Source: [Phormidium] sp. LEGE 05292
GTDB taxonomy: Bacteria > Cyanobacteriota > Cyanobacteriia > Cyanobacteriales > Aerosakkonemataceae
Assembly (NCBI RefSeq): GCF_015207735.1
Contig: NZ_JADEWG010000009.1
Coordinates: 28,162 to 92,161 of the forward strand
DNA: 64,000 bases
Reading direction: 5' to 3'
The notes below the pieces were generated by a model, which was given only the letters and a program-made list of their open reading frames with translations, did no database searches and was not told the DNA's origin. Every line of letters begins with the position of its first letter. The stretch's first letter is position 1. Of the stretch, positions 41,507-52,300 are shown piece by piece. The translations under genes were made by a program, and so were the position numbers.

Positions 41507-42033
41507 CTAGTTTTTCTTGAGAGGGGAACACTCTTGCGCTAGCAGTCAGCCCGATCGCTATGGCGATCACCTGATGATTGCAGATTACCATTGCTTCTTG
41601 CTTCATGGCATATTTTCAAATCGTTCAGCGCTTCAGGATGGCTAGCCACAAGAGTTTTATTGCTAAACTAATCGGTTCAGTTTAGCTATTTTGGGAATTC
41701 TCCAACGGTATTTGGATCTGCTCAATGCCCAATAGATTGCACAACAACCGATTTACAAAAGTAAGAGTGTAAAAATCAGTGTTTCTCCGGTTCTTCTTAA
41801 TGTGGGTACTGTGTGAAATACCGAGTTTTTTCGGACTCAAACTTATATATAGAAATTGTAATCTATTTAAAGGAGAGAACTTAAAACCTAGACTGCATTA
41901 AACGGAATACTCGCACGAGATAGGCGAGCGAAAAGGAAAATTTTCGGTGGCGTATTTAGTGGAGCGACGATTTTCCGGTCTTGTTTGGAGGGACAGAGAG
42001 TGAGCTATGTACTGAAAACGCTCCGGGGAAAAT
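41507..42033 (+). other. 527-bp gene-free region with structured leader of the sigma-NTPase gene
   Basis: No gene of its own. From about 41880 the sequence changes character into GC-richer, base-pairing text: CTCGC..GCGAG, and GGAAAAT pairing with ATTTTCC about 35 nt apart. It ends in CCGGGGAAAAT directly before the ATG. TTATATATAG around 41849 may be a promoter. A structured 5' leader of ~150 nt is suggested. Confidence 0.4.
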
Positions 42034-45000
42034 ATGCCTGAGCGATTACTACATCTAAATGAGATCCGCAACACAGAGAGCCCGGAACAAGTCGCCTCAC
42101 TATTTCAAAGGCTTGGCTACAATGCCACTTGCCTAAGTTTGAATGTTGAAGATTTGGAACTGCCAAATCGAAGCCAAAAAGCTGTTCATAAGGTTTACTT
42201 AATTGCTAACCAAGGAGATGCAGAGTTACAGGTTTTTCTGTTTGAACTATATCCATTAGAGTGGACTTCGCTTGGTGCTGTAACTCATCGAATGTGGGCG
42301 ATCGCCAACAGTCTGTGTAAGCGCCCTTCCCTTTTTTTGTTGTTAGCCACAAAAGACTACAGGCAGCTAATGCTCGTCAGTCCTCACAAAAGTTTTGATG
42401 AGCAAATGAATTTGAAGGTCAGTATTCACAAGTGTCTAATTAACATTGCTGACCCTAGTTATCGTGACTTGAACCGATTAGAAAAAATTGCCGATCTGAA
42501 GCTTGACCCCCAAACACTTCACCGCATTCAGTACGAAGCACTCAGGTTTGGGGAATACCAGAAACAGTTTGAAACAAAGGATTCAGTTCGCCTATACTTG
42601 CAAGAAATCGGTCGCATTAGGCTGTTGAAGACATCACAAGAGATTGCTTTTGCTCGCCAAGTCGCAAAGTTAGAAGAGTTAGAACTTCTCAGAAAGCAAC
42701 TACAACAGCAGCTTCAGCGAAATCCCCAGGATGAAGAGTTAGCGTCAGCATCTGGTATATCCCCATTAACATTGCGCGAACGCTTAGCTAGTGGTCGATA
42801 TGCCAAAAACAAGCTAATAGAAGCCAATCTGCGATTAGTAGTTTCAATTGCCAAGAAGTACACAAATCGAGGAGTTGACCTCTTAGATTTGATCCAAGAA
42901 GGAAATTTGGGATTAATTCGAGCGGTTGAAAAATTTGATTACACAAAAGGTTATAAATTATCAACCTATGCAACTTGGTGGATTAGGCAGGGTATAAAAC
43001 GAGCACTTGATAACCAATCTCGCACCATTCGCTTACCCGTTTATCTCTGGGAGAAAATTTCCTTAGTTAAGAAAACAACCAAGCAGCTTTCTGAAGAAAT
43101 GGGTCGTAGTCCCAAACAAATAGAAATCGCCGCTCACTTGGAAATTACAGACGAAAACCTACAAGCTATCGTTAAATATGCTCTGCCTATCACTTCCTTA
43201 GATACACCGATTGGTGGAGAAGAAGACACCACATTAGGAGATTGGATTGAATTTGATGGAGAAACACCGGAAGAACATATCATCAAAACTCTGTTGCAGG
43301 AAGAATTAGAAAGTCTTTTAGAAATACTCAGCCCTCGCGAACGCCAAATTTTAGAGATGCGATATGGTCTGGACGACGGACGTGAGAAGACCTTAGCAGA
43401 AATTGGGCAGCACTTTAATCTGACCCGCGAACGAATTCGTCAAGTTATCTCTAAAACCTTAAGTAAATTACGCGATTGTCAGCCTCCAAAAACTATCGAG
43501 CAGCAAATTATTACTCAAAAGATTGCTCATTCCTTTACAAAACAACCTTTGATTTTATCGAATTCCTTAAGAAACAAAGCCAATGAAAAAGAAACAAACC
43601 TAAATCATCTCTCTGATAGAAAAACTGACCACGACACCACTGATGAGAAAGAAATCAACTTGAGTAAAATAATTAAAACTATGGAATGCAATTCAACAGA
43701 TTTACTAGGACAACTTGCTGCTTTAGAAGAAGTATTTTCTCAACTAAGCATAAAACTCTCAACGGCGGCTTCTGAGTTACAAACTCCTGGTATTCCACTA
43801 TCCAAAGATTTGGTTTTAAAACTTGAGGAAGCCCAGAAAAATTTTGTGGACTTGCGAGATAGAGTAGTGATAGTGGCTGAAAAGTCGATGATCTCACCCA
43901 TTCCTACACCCGCTCAACTTGTTTCTCTTCGCACTCTGGAATCTTTGCTGCAATCGGTTGTAGAGGTGGAGAGTAAGCAATCAAAAATTGAGCAACTCCG
44001 CTCACAAGCTTTGAAAGCTCTGGAGCAGATTTTGGCGCTCGCCCATCGCACAGAGAGCGATTTTCAGCCATTACTGGAGTGTCAGACAAAAGCCCGCGAA
44101 CTCTACCAAACCATTCAGGAATCACAGGCATCTGATTTACCTCCAGATACCCAAAGTTTAGCTGAAGGCAATCATTCATTTTCAAATTTACTGACACTAA
44201 TTTCAGACTGGGAAGAAGATGACGACGAGCGTTTAGCAGACCTTCAGGATGCTGTAGCCAAATCATTTGGCAGAACTTTAGCTATGGCAGCAGTAAGAGG
44301 AAAACTGATTATTCAAGAAGAATCTCCACAACAATTACCTTCATTTTCAACCTTAAATGGTGATGGGGTACTAAGACAGATCGATCGTACCAAACTAGAA
44401 ACATTAAATCAGGAACCAGAAATCATAAAACAACCAATTTTGACACAAGTAGAACCAGAGATTGCACCATCTAGCAATCAAGTTATGGTAGACTTTCAGC
44501 CTAGCAAAACATTAACCACAACTTCCCAAACTAAGACTCAGGAAGAAATTGTAACTTCGTCGTTACCAAAACTTGAAACTAGCCAGAATACCCTTCACCA
44601 AGAACAGATAGAGGAAGACATACAGCCCCAGTCTCAGTTAACATCAAGCGACGCAAAGCAACAAAAAACTGTATCTGTTAACAGTGAGATTAGCGAAGAA
44701 TACCCACTAGCCCTTCGCCACCGAATTTGGCAATTAATTGGGGAAAATAAACTTAGCCTTGCATATCATTTAGCAGATTGCCTAGAAACCCTATATCCTA
44801 ATTTTCAGGCACACTTACCCTCAGTAATAATTCAGGCTGTTATTTTGGGTCGTCATGTGCGCTATGACATTGGAATTGGGGAAATTGCCAACACTCTCAA
44901 GAATGTTTTTGCTCACCCAATTAATAATTGTTTCGTTGATGGAGAAAGTGAGTGGAACCAAGCAGTTAGTTTGCTTTTAGCTACCGCAGCACTGCGCCCA

Positions 45001-48000
45001 GCTTTATTAGCGCCAAATACTAATGCTTCGCAAATTCTCTACTCACTACGATTGGGAGAAGGTCTTAATCAACTTTATGAATATTGCCAAATCATCGCCA
45101 AATATGGAAACCAAGGTTTTGCTTTAGATACAACAGCTATCAAAACAGTAAGAAGTCAGACAGCATGGGAAGCCGATTTAGTTTCTTTACGCCAGCAAGT
45201 TGAAGCTTGGTGGTCTCAAGCTCAACTTCTATATATACATTACGAAACAGCTAAATTAGTTTGGATTGAGTGGTTTAAGCCCAATCAAATTATTTATTCT
45301 CTGCTATTTCCTGTTAGGCAGAATGATTTAAGTAAGCTAGATATTGCAAAACAATATGTCGAGCGATTGTCTAATGAAACTCAGATTAACGAAGAAGTTA
45401 AGCGTACACAGCGCGAAATGGGTCTTTTACGGGGTAGTAGTGATGCTATTACTGGTAGAACCCTAAGTCGAATTCGCCAACAAGTTCGTGAAGCAGTTAA
45501 TTTCGTGCGTCAGTGGATTGAACTTCAGGAATCACGCCAGGACAAGAGCAATAGTTATACTCATAATCAAGCTCAACGATTGCAAAAAGATTTAGCAAGT
45601 CTTCACCAAGTTGTATTACAAGAACTAAATTCTGTTGATGATAAAAACGCTTCTTTATTGGTAAAGGCGGGAATATCTCGTTGCCGAACAGCAGTAGAAG
45701 ACATTTGCAGTCTCTTTGAACCCAATGCAATCTTACCAACAGTAGAACCTGGTTTAAAATATCTCCTCCATGCAGAATTGCTCAAGATTCCTTTACTACC
45801 GATGAGCTCTGATTGGCAGCCAGAAATCAAAAACAAAAACTTATTTCTTAATCAATTTATTGATTTTTTTAATCAGAATTATTGGAATTGGGAACAAGCT
45901 TTTCAGACCCGGAGTTCTAATAAAGACCACGAGGCTACTGGTCGAATTATTGAGTATCTTCAAGCCTACCCAGATCCGTCCATTGATATTGATAAACTTG
46001 AGCAGCAGCGAAAAATCGATATCCAGAAATGTCGAGAAGAATTAAATATTGCAGTTCAAGACACTAGAAAATTACTAGAAGATAATGTGGCTTTGGGTTT
46101 GCTTAGAGAAACTGAGCGATTAGATTATGCCTCGCAGATTGAAAGAATAGAACGTGGTAGAGCAAAAACTCTGAGATTTTTAGAAAATATTTCGCATCTA
46201 CAAGCTATCCGTGATGCGATTAATGCCCAACGCTTGAAAGAAATCGATGAAACTAGAAAAAAATTAATTCAGGAAATAGGGGAAAAACATCCTGCTTATG
46301 CTCGAATCAGCAGTTTATTAGATAAAGGTGATGTCCTGACTGCAAATGAATATATAGATATGGTGCAGCAAGGACGACAAATACCCGAACCCGAAAATAG
46401 GAGAGATGTCTTCAAAGAATTCTTTAAGGAAAAGTACACTTCCATAGAAAATGTACTTGAATCTGCTGACCGGAATCCTAACAAGCGCCGTGAGCTAATC
46501 AATGAAATTTCTCAGCGTAATAATATTGGACAATTACAGATGCGACAGGTGCCAGGTGCTCAGGCAAAACAAGCATCTCAAATGCTCGATACCTGGTTTG
46601 CGGTTAAGGGAAGGAAGCAAGCAATTACTGAAAAAGATGTGAGTTCAATTCTTAGTAGCCTTGGTTTTAACAAGGAAAAGTTTGCTATTCAAAAAGTTGG
46701 TAACTATACCTGGATTGACTTTATTACCGAGCTAATTCAAGACAAGAAGCGTTGTCCTGTACCTGCTTTTGGTTCAGAGGCAAAAGGGCATTACCGTATC
46801 CTCTGTGTATGGGATAGACCGTCAGAAGAAGATATTCTCAATGCGATTGGCGATACTTCTCATAGTTCTCCAGTTCTTGTGTTCCATTTTGGACGGATGA
46901 CAGAAAAAAGACGCAGAGACCTTGCTCGATTGTGTCGAGATCGTCGCCGCAGATTTGTCGTTATCGATGATGCTGTCATCTTCTATCTCTGTGGAGAAAG
47001 AGGCGCACGACTACCTATCTTATTCGAGTGTACTTTGCCCTTCACTTTTTTAGAACCTTATACAACCACTTCCGGGTTTGTTCCCCCAGAAATGTTTTAT
47101 GGGCGCGAACGAGAAAGAGACTCAATTATTGCTCTTACAGGGTCTTGTTTTATTTATGGGGGAAGGCAGCTAGGTAAAACGGTCTTGTTACGTTCTGTTG
47201 AGCGCGATTTTCACTCACCAAAAGAAGGAAAAATTGCATTGTGGCTAGACCTAAAAGCTGAAGCAATTGGTTACGATAGAGATATTGATGAGATTTGGAA
47301 TTTACTGGCAACTGAGTTTAAGCGTCTGGCAATTATTCCTGATACTAAATCTAACCGTTTCAAGCCGGAGGAACTGTTAAAGCAAATCGAAAATTGGCTT
47401 GAGCAGGATGAAAAGCGCCGTATCCTTCTATTGTTAGATGAATCAGATAGATTTCTCGAAGCAGATGGCAAAAAACGCACAGAAGGCAATGATGAGAAGG
47501 GAGAGTTTATTCGTTCTGCTCGTTTGAAAGGATTAATGGACAGAACAAATCGCCGTTTTAAGGTAGTATTTGCTGGCTTACACAACGTCCAGCGGACTAC
47601 TAAGCTAGAGAACCATCCTTTAGCTCACTTGGGAGAACCCATTTGCATTGGCCCATTACTAAATAATGGCGAAATGCGCGAAGCAAGAGCCTTAATTGAA
47701 CGCCCATTTGCCAGCATTGGCTACCGCTTTGAATCTCTTGATTTGGTAACACGAATTCTCTCGCAGACTAACTATTATCCCAGCCTAATCCAACTTTATT
47801 GTCAACAATTGCTCAAGCACGTTACCAACCCTGACGTTGTTAATTTTGATACTAGAAGCAGTCCACCTTACGTAATTACGTCTCAACAAGTTGATGATGC
47901 TTATAACAATCAAGACCTCCGCAAAGCTATCCGCGATCGCTTTATGTGGACGCTGCAACTGGATCGGCGCTATGAAGCGATCGCTTACGCCATTGCCTAT

Positions 48001-49230
48001 GGCTCTATAGAAAGTGAAAACGGCATGGTGGATGGGTTTAGCGTGTTTTGGATTCGCAATGAAGTACTGACATGGTGGTATGAGGGTTTCCGAGGCTTGT
48101 CATCAGATGAAATTCAGGTGCTGCTGGAAGAAATGGTCGGACTAGGCGTTTTACGGATCACCAGTACTGGTGGTTTCACGTTGAGAAGTCCCAACGTATT
48201 ACTACTGATGGGAACTCCAGAAGAAATTGAAGCAGCACTTTTGCAACCGCGTGAAGTACCAATAGAATACGAGCCTGCTACATTTCGTTCAGCTATTGGT
48301 GTAAAAGACGACTCTAGGCGAAGTCCTTTAACAGCCCAGCAAGAAGCAAAACTTTTGCTTCCAGAAAACGGAGCCTCCATTATATTTGGTTCTCTAGCGG
48401 CTGGACTTGATGACTTGAAGCTTTATCTAAAATCAGTTCTGAGTAAGAAACAGGAATTTTTCTCCTATTATTGGGAAGACATTTTATCTAAAAATGATTT
48501 TTCTCAAAACTTGAAAGAGCGAATTCGTAATCGCCAAAAAGAAGGTCTAACAATCATTTTTGTGTCGGCTTCTTGTCCTTGGAATCAGCACTGGGTTGAT
48601 GAAGCCATTGACGCACTTGGCAGATTGAGAGCAAAAAATTCCTTCGTGCGGGTGGTTTTTGTTGCTGACCCTCTAAAGGCGTGGCAGTTAATCAGCAAGA
48701 CTAACACAGAATTTAATTCTATTAACAAACTGACCGCTTTGAATTTAAAACCTTGGCACGATGCAGCCCTACGACAATGGCTACAAGATTGTAATTTACC
48801 CAGCGATAAAGATAGCCGAGAAAAAATTACCGCCGTGACCGGAAATTGGTCAACGCTCCTGCACCGTTTCTATCAAAATTGCCAAGCTGATATACATCAC
48901 TGGGAGCTTTATTTAGAAAAGATCGAAGATTCATTATCTGATTACCAGGAGGCACGCGATATAACCGAGTTAGAGTTAGGAATTTTTCAGTATGAACAAC
49001 AGAACGTATTACGAGTTTTAGCCCAATTTGAATCATGTTATCCTGATGGCAAAGTATCAGTTAATGATTTAGTTGATTATCTCGATAACCTCCAGCCTGA
49101 AACAATTAACAAAGTTCTAAAATGGGCAGATATACTCAACTTTGCCAGTCCTGTAGGCAATAAAAACGGTCAGGAATACTGGCGCATCGATCCCTTAGTT
49201 GGTCGTATCCTAGAAGCTATTGAAGATTAA
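42034..49230 (+). CDS. Giant fusion: sigma-70 factor N-terminal, P-loop NTPase C-terminal
   Basis: 2398 aa. Residues 1-150 form a small domain (LLHLNEIRNTESPEQVASLF, AELQVFLFELYP). Then comes a complete primary-type sigma factor: region 1.2 DSVRLYLQEIGRIRLL (~184), regions 2-3 NLRLVVSIAKKY, DLIQEGNLGLIRAVEKFD and YATWWIRQGIKRAL (264-325) and region 4 LSPRERQILEMRYGLDDG with LTRERIRQVISK (432-480). Residues ~500-1680 are a long helical region. An AAA/STAND-type NTPase follows, with FYGRERERDSI, Walker A GGRQLGKT (~1709) and Walker B ILLLLDESD (~1797), then winged-helix-like ends. It probably senses something and changes promoter choice, or acts in defence. The joined frame is uninterrupted. 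Confidence 0.85.
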   Translation: MPERLLHLNEIRNTESPEQVASLFQRLGYNATCLSLNVEDLELPNRSQKAVHKVYLIANQGDAELQVFLFELYPLEWTSLGAVTHRMWAIANSLCKRPSLFLLLATKDYRQLMLVSPHKSFDEQMNLKVSIHKCLINIADPSYRDLNRLEKIADLKLDPQTLHRIQYEALRFGEYQKQFETKDSVRLYLQEIGRIRLLKTSQEIAFARQVAKLEELELLRKQLQQQLQRNPQDEELASASGISPLTLRERLASGRYAKNKLIEANLRLVVSIAKKYTNRGVDLLDLIQEGNLGLIRAVEKFDYTKGYKLSTYATWWIRQGIKRALDNQSRTIRLPVYLWEKISLVKKTTKQLSEEMGRSPKQIEIAAHLEITDENLQAIVKYALPITSLDTPIGGEEDTTLGDWIEFDGETPEEHIIKTLLQEELESLLEILSPRERQILEMRYGLDDGREKTLAEIGQHFNLTRERIRQVISKTLSKLRDCQPPKTIEQQIITQKIAHSFTKQPLILSNSLRNKANEKETNLNHLSDRKTDHDTTDEKEINLSKIIKTMECNSTDLLGQLAALEEVFSQLSIKLSTAASELQTPGIPLSKDLVLKLEEAQKNFVDLRDRVVIVAEKSMISPIPTPAQLVSLRTLESLLQSVVEVESKQSKIEQLRSQALKALEQILALAHRTESDFQPLLECQTKARELYQTIQESQASDLPPDTQSLAEGNHSFSNLLTLISDWEEDDDERLADLQDAVAKSFGRTLAMAAVRGKLIIQEESPQQLPSFSTLNGDGVLRQIDRTKLETLNQEPEIIKQPILTQVEPEIAPSSNQVMVDFQPSKTLTTTSQTKTQEEIVTSSLPKLETSQNTLHQEQIEEDIQPQSQLTSSDAKQQKTVSVNSEISEEYPLALRHRIWQLIGENKLSLAYHLADCLETLYPNFQAHLPSVIIQAVILGRHVRYDIGIGEIANTLKNVFAHPINNCFVDGESEWNQAVSLLLATAALRPALLAPNTNASQILYSLRLGEGLNQLYEYCQIIAKYGNQGFALDTTAIKTVRSQTAWEADLVSLRQQVEAWWSQAQLLYIHYETAKLVWIEWFKPNQIIYSLLFPVRQNDLSKLDIAKQYVERLSNETQINEEVKRTQREMGLLRGSSDAITGRTLSRIRQQVREAVNFVRQWIELQESRQDKSNSYTHNQAQRLQKDLASLHQVVLQELNSVDDKNASLLVKAGISRCRTAVEDICSLFEPNAILPTVEPGLKYLLHAELLKIPLLPMSSDWQPEIKNKNLFLNQFIDFFNQNYWNWEQAFQTRSSNKDHEATGRIIEYLQAYPDPSIDIDKLEQQRKIDIQKCREELNIAVQDTRKLLEDNVALGLLRETERLDYASQIERIERGRAKTLRFLENISHLQAIRDAINAQRLKEIDETRKKLIQEIGEKHPAYARISSLLDKGDVLTANEYIDMVQQGRQIPEPENRRDVFKEFFKEKYTSIENVLESADRNPNKRRELINEISQRNNIGQLQMRQVPGAQAKQASQMLDTWFAVKGRKQAITEKDVSSILSSLGFNKEKFAIQKVGNYTWIDFITELIQDKKRCPVPAFGSEAKGHYRILCVWDRPSEEDILNAIGDTSHSSPVLVFHFGRMTEKRRRDLARLCRDRRRRFVVIDDAVIFYLCGERGARLPILFECTLPFTFLEPYTTTSGFVPPEMFYGRERERDSIIALTGSCFIYGGRQLGKTVLLRSVERDFHSPKEGKIALWLDLKAEAIGYDRDIDEIWNLLATEFKRLAIIPDTKSNRFKPEELLKQIENWLEQDEKRRILLLLDESDRFLEADGKKRTEGNDEKGEFIRSARLKGLMDRTNRRFKVVFAGLHNVQRTTKLENHPLAHLGEPICIGPLLNNGEMREARALIERPFASIGYRFESLDLVTRILSQTNYYPSLIQLYCQQLLKHVTNPDVVNFDTRSSPPYVITSQQVDDAYNNQDLRKAIRDRFMWTLQLDRRYEAIAYAIAYGSIESENGMVDGFSVFWIRNEVLTWWYEGFRGLSSDEIQVLLEEMVGLGVLRITSTGGFTLRSPNVLLLMGTPEEIEAALLQPREVPIEYEPATFRSAIGVKDDSRRSPLTAQQEAKLLLPENGASIIFGSLAAGLDDLKLYLKSVLSKKQEFFSYYWEDILSKNDFSQNLKERIRNRQKEGLTIIFVSASCPWNQHWVDEAIDALGRLRAKNSFVRVVFVADPLKAWQLISKTNTEFNSINKLTALNLKPWHDAALRQWLQDCNLPSDKDSREKITAVTGNWSTLLHRFYQNCQADIHHWELYLEKIEDSLSDYQEARDITELELGIFQYEQQNVLRVLAQFESCYPDGKVSVNDLVDYLDNLQPETINKVLKWADILNFASPVGNKNGQEYWRIDPLVGRILEAIED

Positions 49231-49340
49231 TATCCAATAGCTTCAACCTGATGGCAATCTGGACAATTATTGCTGTAGCTTTCTGGGGGATTGTCCTGTA
49301 TTTGTAGCTGAACTAATTCAAAAATAAAGGTTTGTAAATT

Positions 49341-52300
49341 ATGGCTCTCCCAGATTACATAGATAATAATCAACATACGCTGGAAGATGTTTTACGCTCG
49401 CTGATTTTGGATGAAAGTCAAACAAACCTAGATATCGCTACTGGATTTTTTCGGATCGAAGCATGGGCGAGGTTAGAACAAGAACTCAATACAGTAACTA
49501 GCCTACGCTTGTTAATTGGTCGCGACCCAACTATTCGACCAGCAGAAAGCGATCGCATCGATCTAATCCGATACTTCCGCCGCGACATTCAGCAGCAACT
49601 AGAAACAGAAAATTTTAAGCTGAAATACAAGCAGCAGATTGACCGTTTAATTGCCTATCTACAGCAAGACCATATCCAGATCAGACTCTATGGAATCGTT
49701 GGTGATGCTATTCAGTTTCTTCACGCTAAAGCTTACATTTTTGACAACTACAGCATCATTGGCTCTAGCAATTTCACTCCGGCTGGATTGAGTGGTAATA
49801 CCGAGTTAAACGTCTTGAATAAAACAAAATACGTTGCTCAAGACCTTCGCCATAATTGGTTTGAAAAATTTTGGAATGATAAAAGTGTTGATAAAAACTA
49901 CAAAGTCAAACTAATTGATGCGCTAAATGCCTCTAAGTTTGGCAGCAAACCTTACACCCCCTACCAGGTATTTTTGAAAGCACTTTATGAACTATTCAAA
50001 GAAGATACCTTAGCAGAAGGAAGCGTTCGCACCAGCCTAGAACTGGCTAGTTTCCAACAGGAAGGGTTCGAGCGAGCAGTTAGGTTATTGGAGCGTCACC
50101 GGGGTTGTATAGTCGCAGATGCCGTAGGTTTGGGTAAGACTTATATAGGGTTGCGGGTACTTGACCACTACCTTATTAAGGACAAGCGTCCCGGTTATGT
50201 GCCTCGTGCGCTGGTGATATGCCCAGCCCAGTTGCGGGATTTGGTATGGCTGAAAAAGCTGGATGAATTTGGAATTAAAGCTGATGTGATTTCCCAAGAA
50301 GAAATTAGCCGGACAACCTTTGACACTCGTCGCTACAACAAGCATGACATTATTGTAGTGGATGAATCCCACAACTTTCGTAATAGTGCAACAAACCGAT
50401 ACCGAAATCTCCAAAAATTGATTGGCAGCGGTCAGCGTAATAAACGAGTACTGCTATTAACCGCCACCCCTATTAATACCAGCATTTATGACCTTTACCA
50501 TCAAATTTTTTTGCTGGCACGTAACACGGAGACATATTACCGAGAGTGGGGAATCCCCCATCTCAAAACTTACTTTAAAGCTTTAGCCAAAGGAGGAGCA
50601 GAAATTACTGAACTTCTGCTGCAAACTATAGTAAGGCGCTCTCGTCAAGATGTTATTAAGCGACAGCTAGCAGGAGAAGAAATTTACATTGCTGGTCAAA
50701 AGATTCGGTTTCCTAAACGCTCTCTTAAGCAGTTTACCTATAATTTTGAAGCTAGTTTTCAAGGACTTTATGTAGGAATTTCTAATCAAATTGACCAATT
50801 GCACCTAGCACCATACAACATCAAAGCTTTTAAACAGCGGAAAACCAAGAAAGATGAAGATGAGGTCAAGTGTAATGATGCTCTTGTTGCCTTGATGAAG
50901 TCGCTATATCTAAAGCGGTTAGAAAGTTCGGTGATTGCCTTTAGAAACAGCATCCGCAATCAAAGGAATTTTCAAGAGCAGTTTTATATGTTGTTACAAC
51001 AAGGTAAATTGCTAGACAGTAATAATTTCCGTAAAATTATTGCGGCTGAAATAGATGAAGAGGAGAGCAGTTCAGTAGAGCAGTTGATTCAGTCTTTGGA
51101 TAAAATTGACCCAAACGACTACCAAATTGACCAGTTGTGCTCGCAGATTCAATCAGATCTTAATATCCTTAATGGCATTTTGAATAAACTAGACAAAATT
51201 CAGAATGATGTAGAATTAGGACGCGACTACGACCGCAAGCTAGCAACATTCAAACAACTGCTAGTTACTGAACTAAAAGGTCAAAAAATTTTGGTTTTCA
51301 GCTATTTCAAAGATACAACAGATTATCTGTACAACCAACTGCTCTTAGATGAAGACTGGTTGAAGAAGATGGCAATAAACGAGCGTCAGCCTAAAATTGA
51401 CAAAATCACTGGTGAAACTCCTGGTAAACAAAGAGAGGAAAAAGTTAAGCGCTTTGCACCTAAAGCTAACTGTGAGAATGAATCCGAACAGCAGAATCTC
51501 CTAAGTCAGGAAATTGACATTCTTATCTGCACTGACGTTCTATCTGAGGGCCAAAACTTACAAGATGCAGGCGTTTTAGTTAACTATGACCTGCACTGGA
51601 ACCCGGTACGAATGATTCAACGTGCTGGTAGAATTGACCGTTTGGGTACTAACTATGAGGAACTGTTTATTTATAACTGCTTTCCAGAAGAAGGTTTGGA
51701 GGCGTTGCTGGGACTAGTGGCGCGATTGCAGGCACGAATTGCCATGATTGATAAGGAAGTAGGATTGGATGCTAGCGTTTTAGGAGAAATTATTTCAGAG
51801 AAATCGTTGGAAGAATTATATCGGCTTAAGAAAGCAATTACCGATGCAGATAAAGAAGCAATTTTAGAGGAACTTGAGCAAGCTGCCGATTTGGTATCCC
51901 TTGATGAAATGCGTTTGCCTTTATTGGAATTTTTCAAGCAAGAGGGGGAAGAAGCAGCTGAGGAAATTCCACTCGGTATTCACAGTACGCGCTATCTCTC
52001 TATTCCTGAATTTGAAACAGGAGGAATTTTTCTGGCGTTTCGTGCCAAAGATAAACACTTTTGGCACTTTTACCCCCGTGTAAATGGTGTGATTTCGATA
52101 GACTCTAATAAACTAACCAGCGACAAGCGCAAAATCTTCAACTGGCTCAAGTGTAAAGCTGAGAACTTCCCACATCCTGAACAGCTACTACCAGTGAAAT
52201 TTGATAACAGCATTTTTGATGTTCTGGATAAGGCTATAAGTAACTTGATGACTTACTTTAAAAAGCAACGAACTAGCAGGCAATTAAAGCCTCAATTGAC

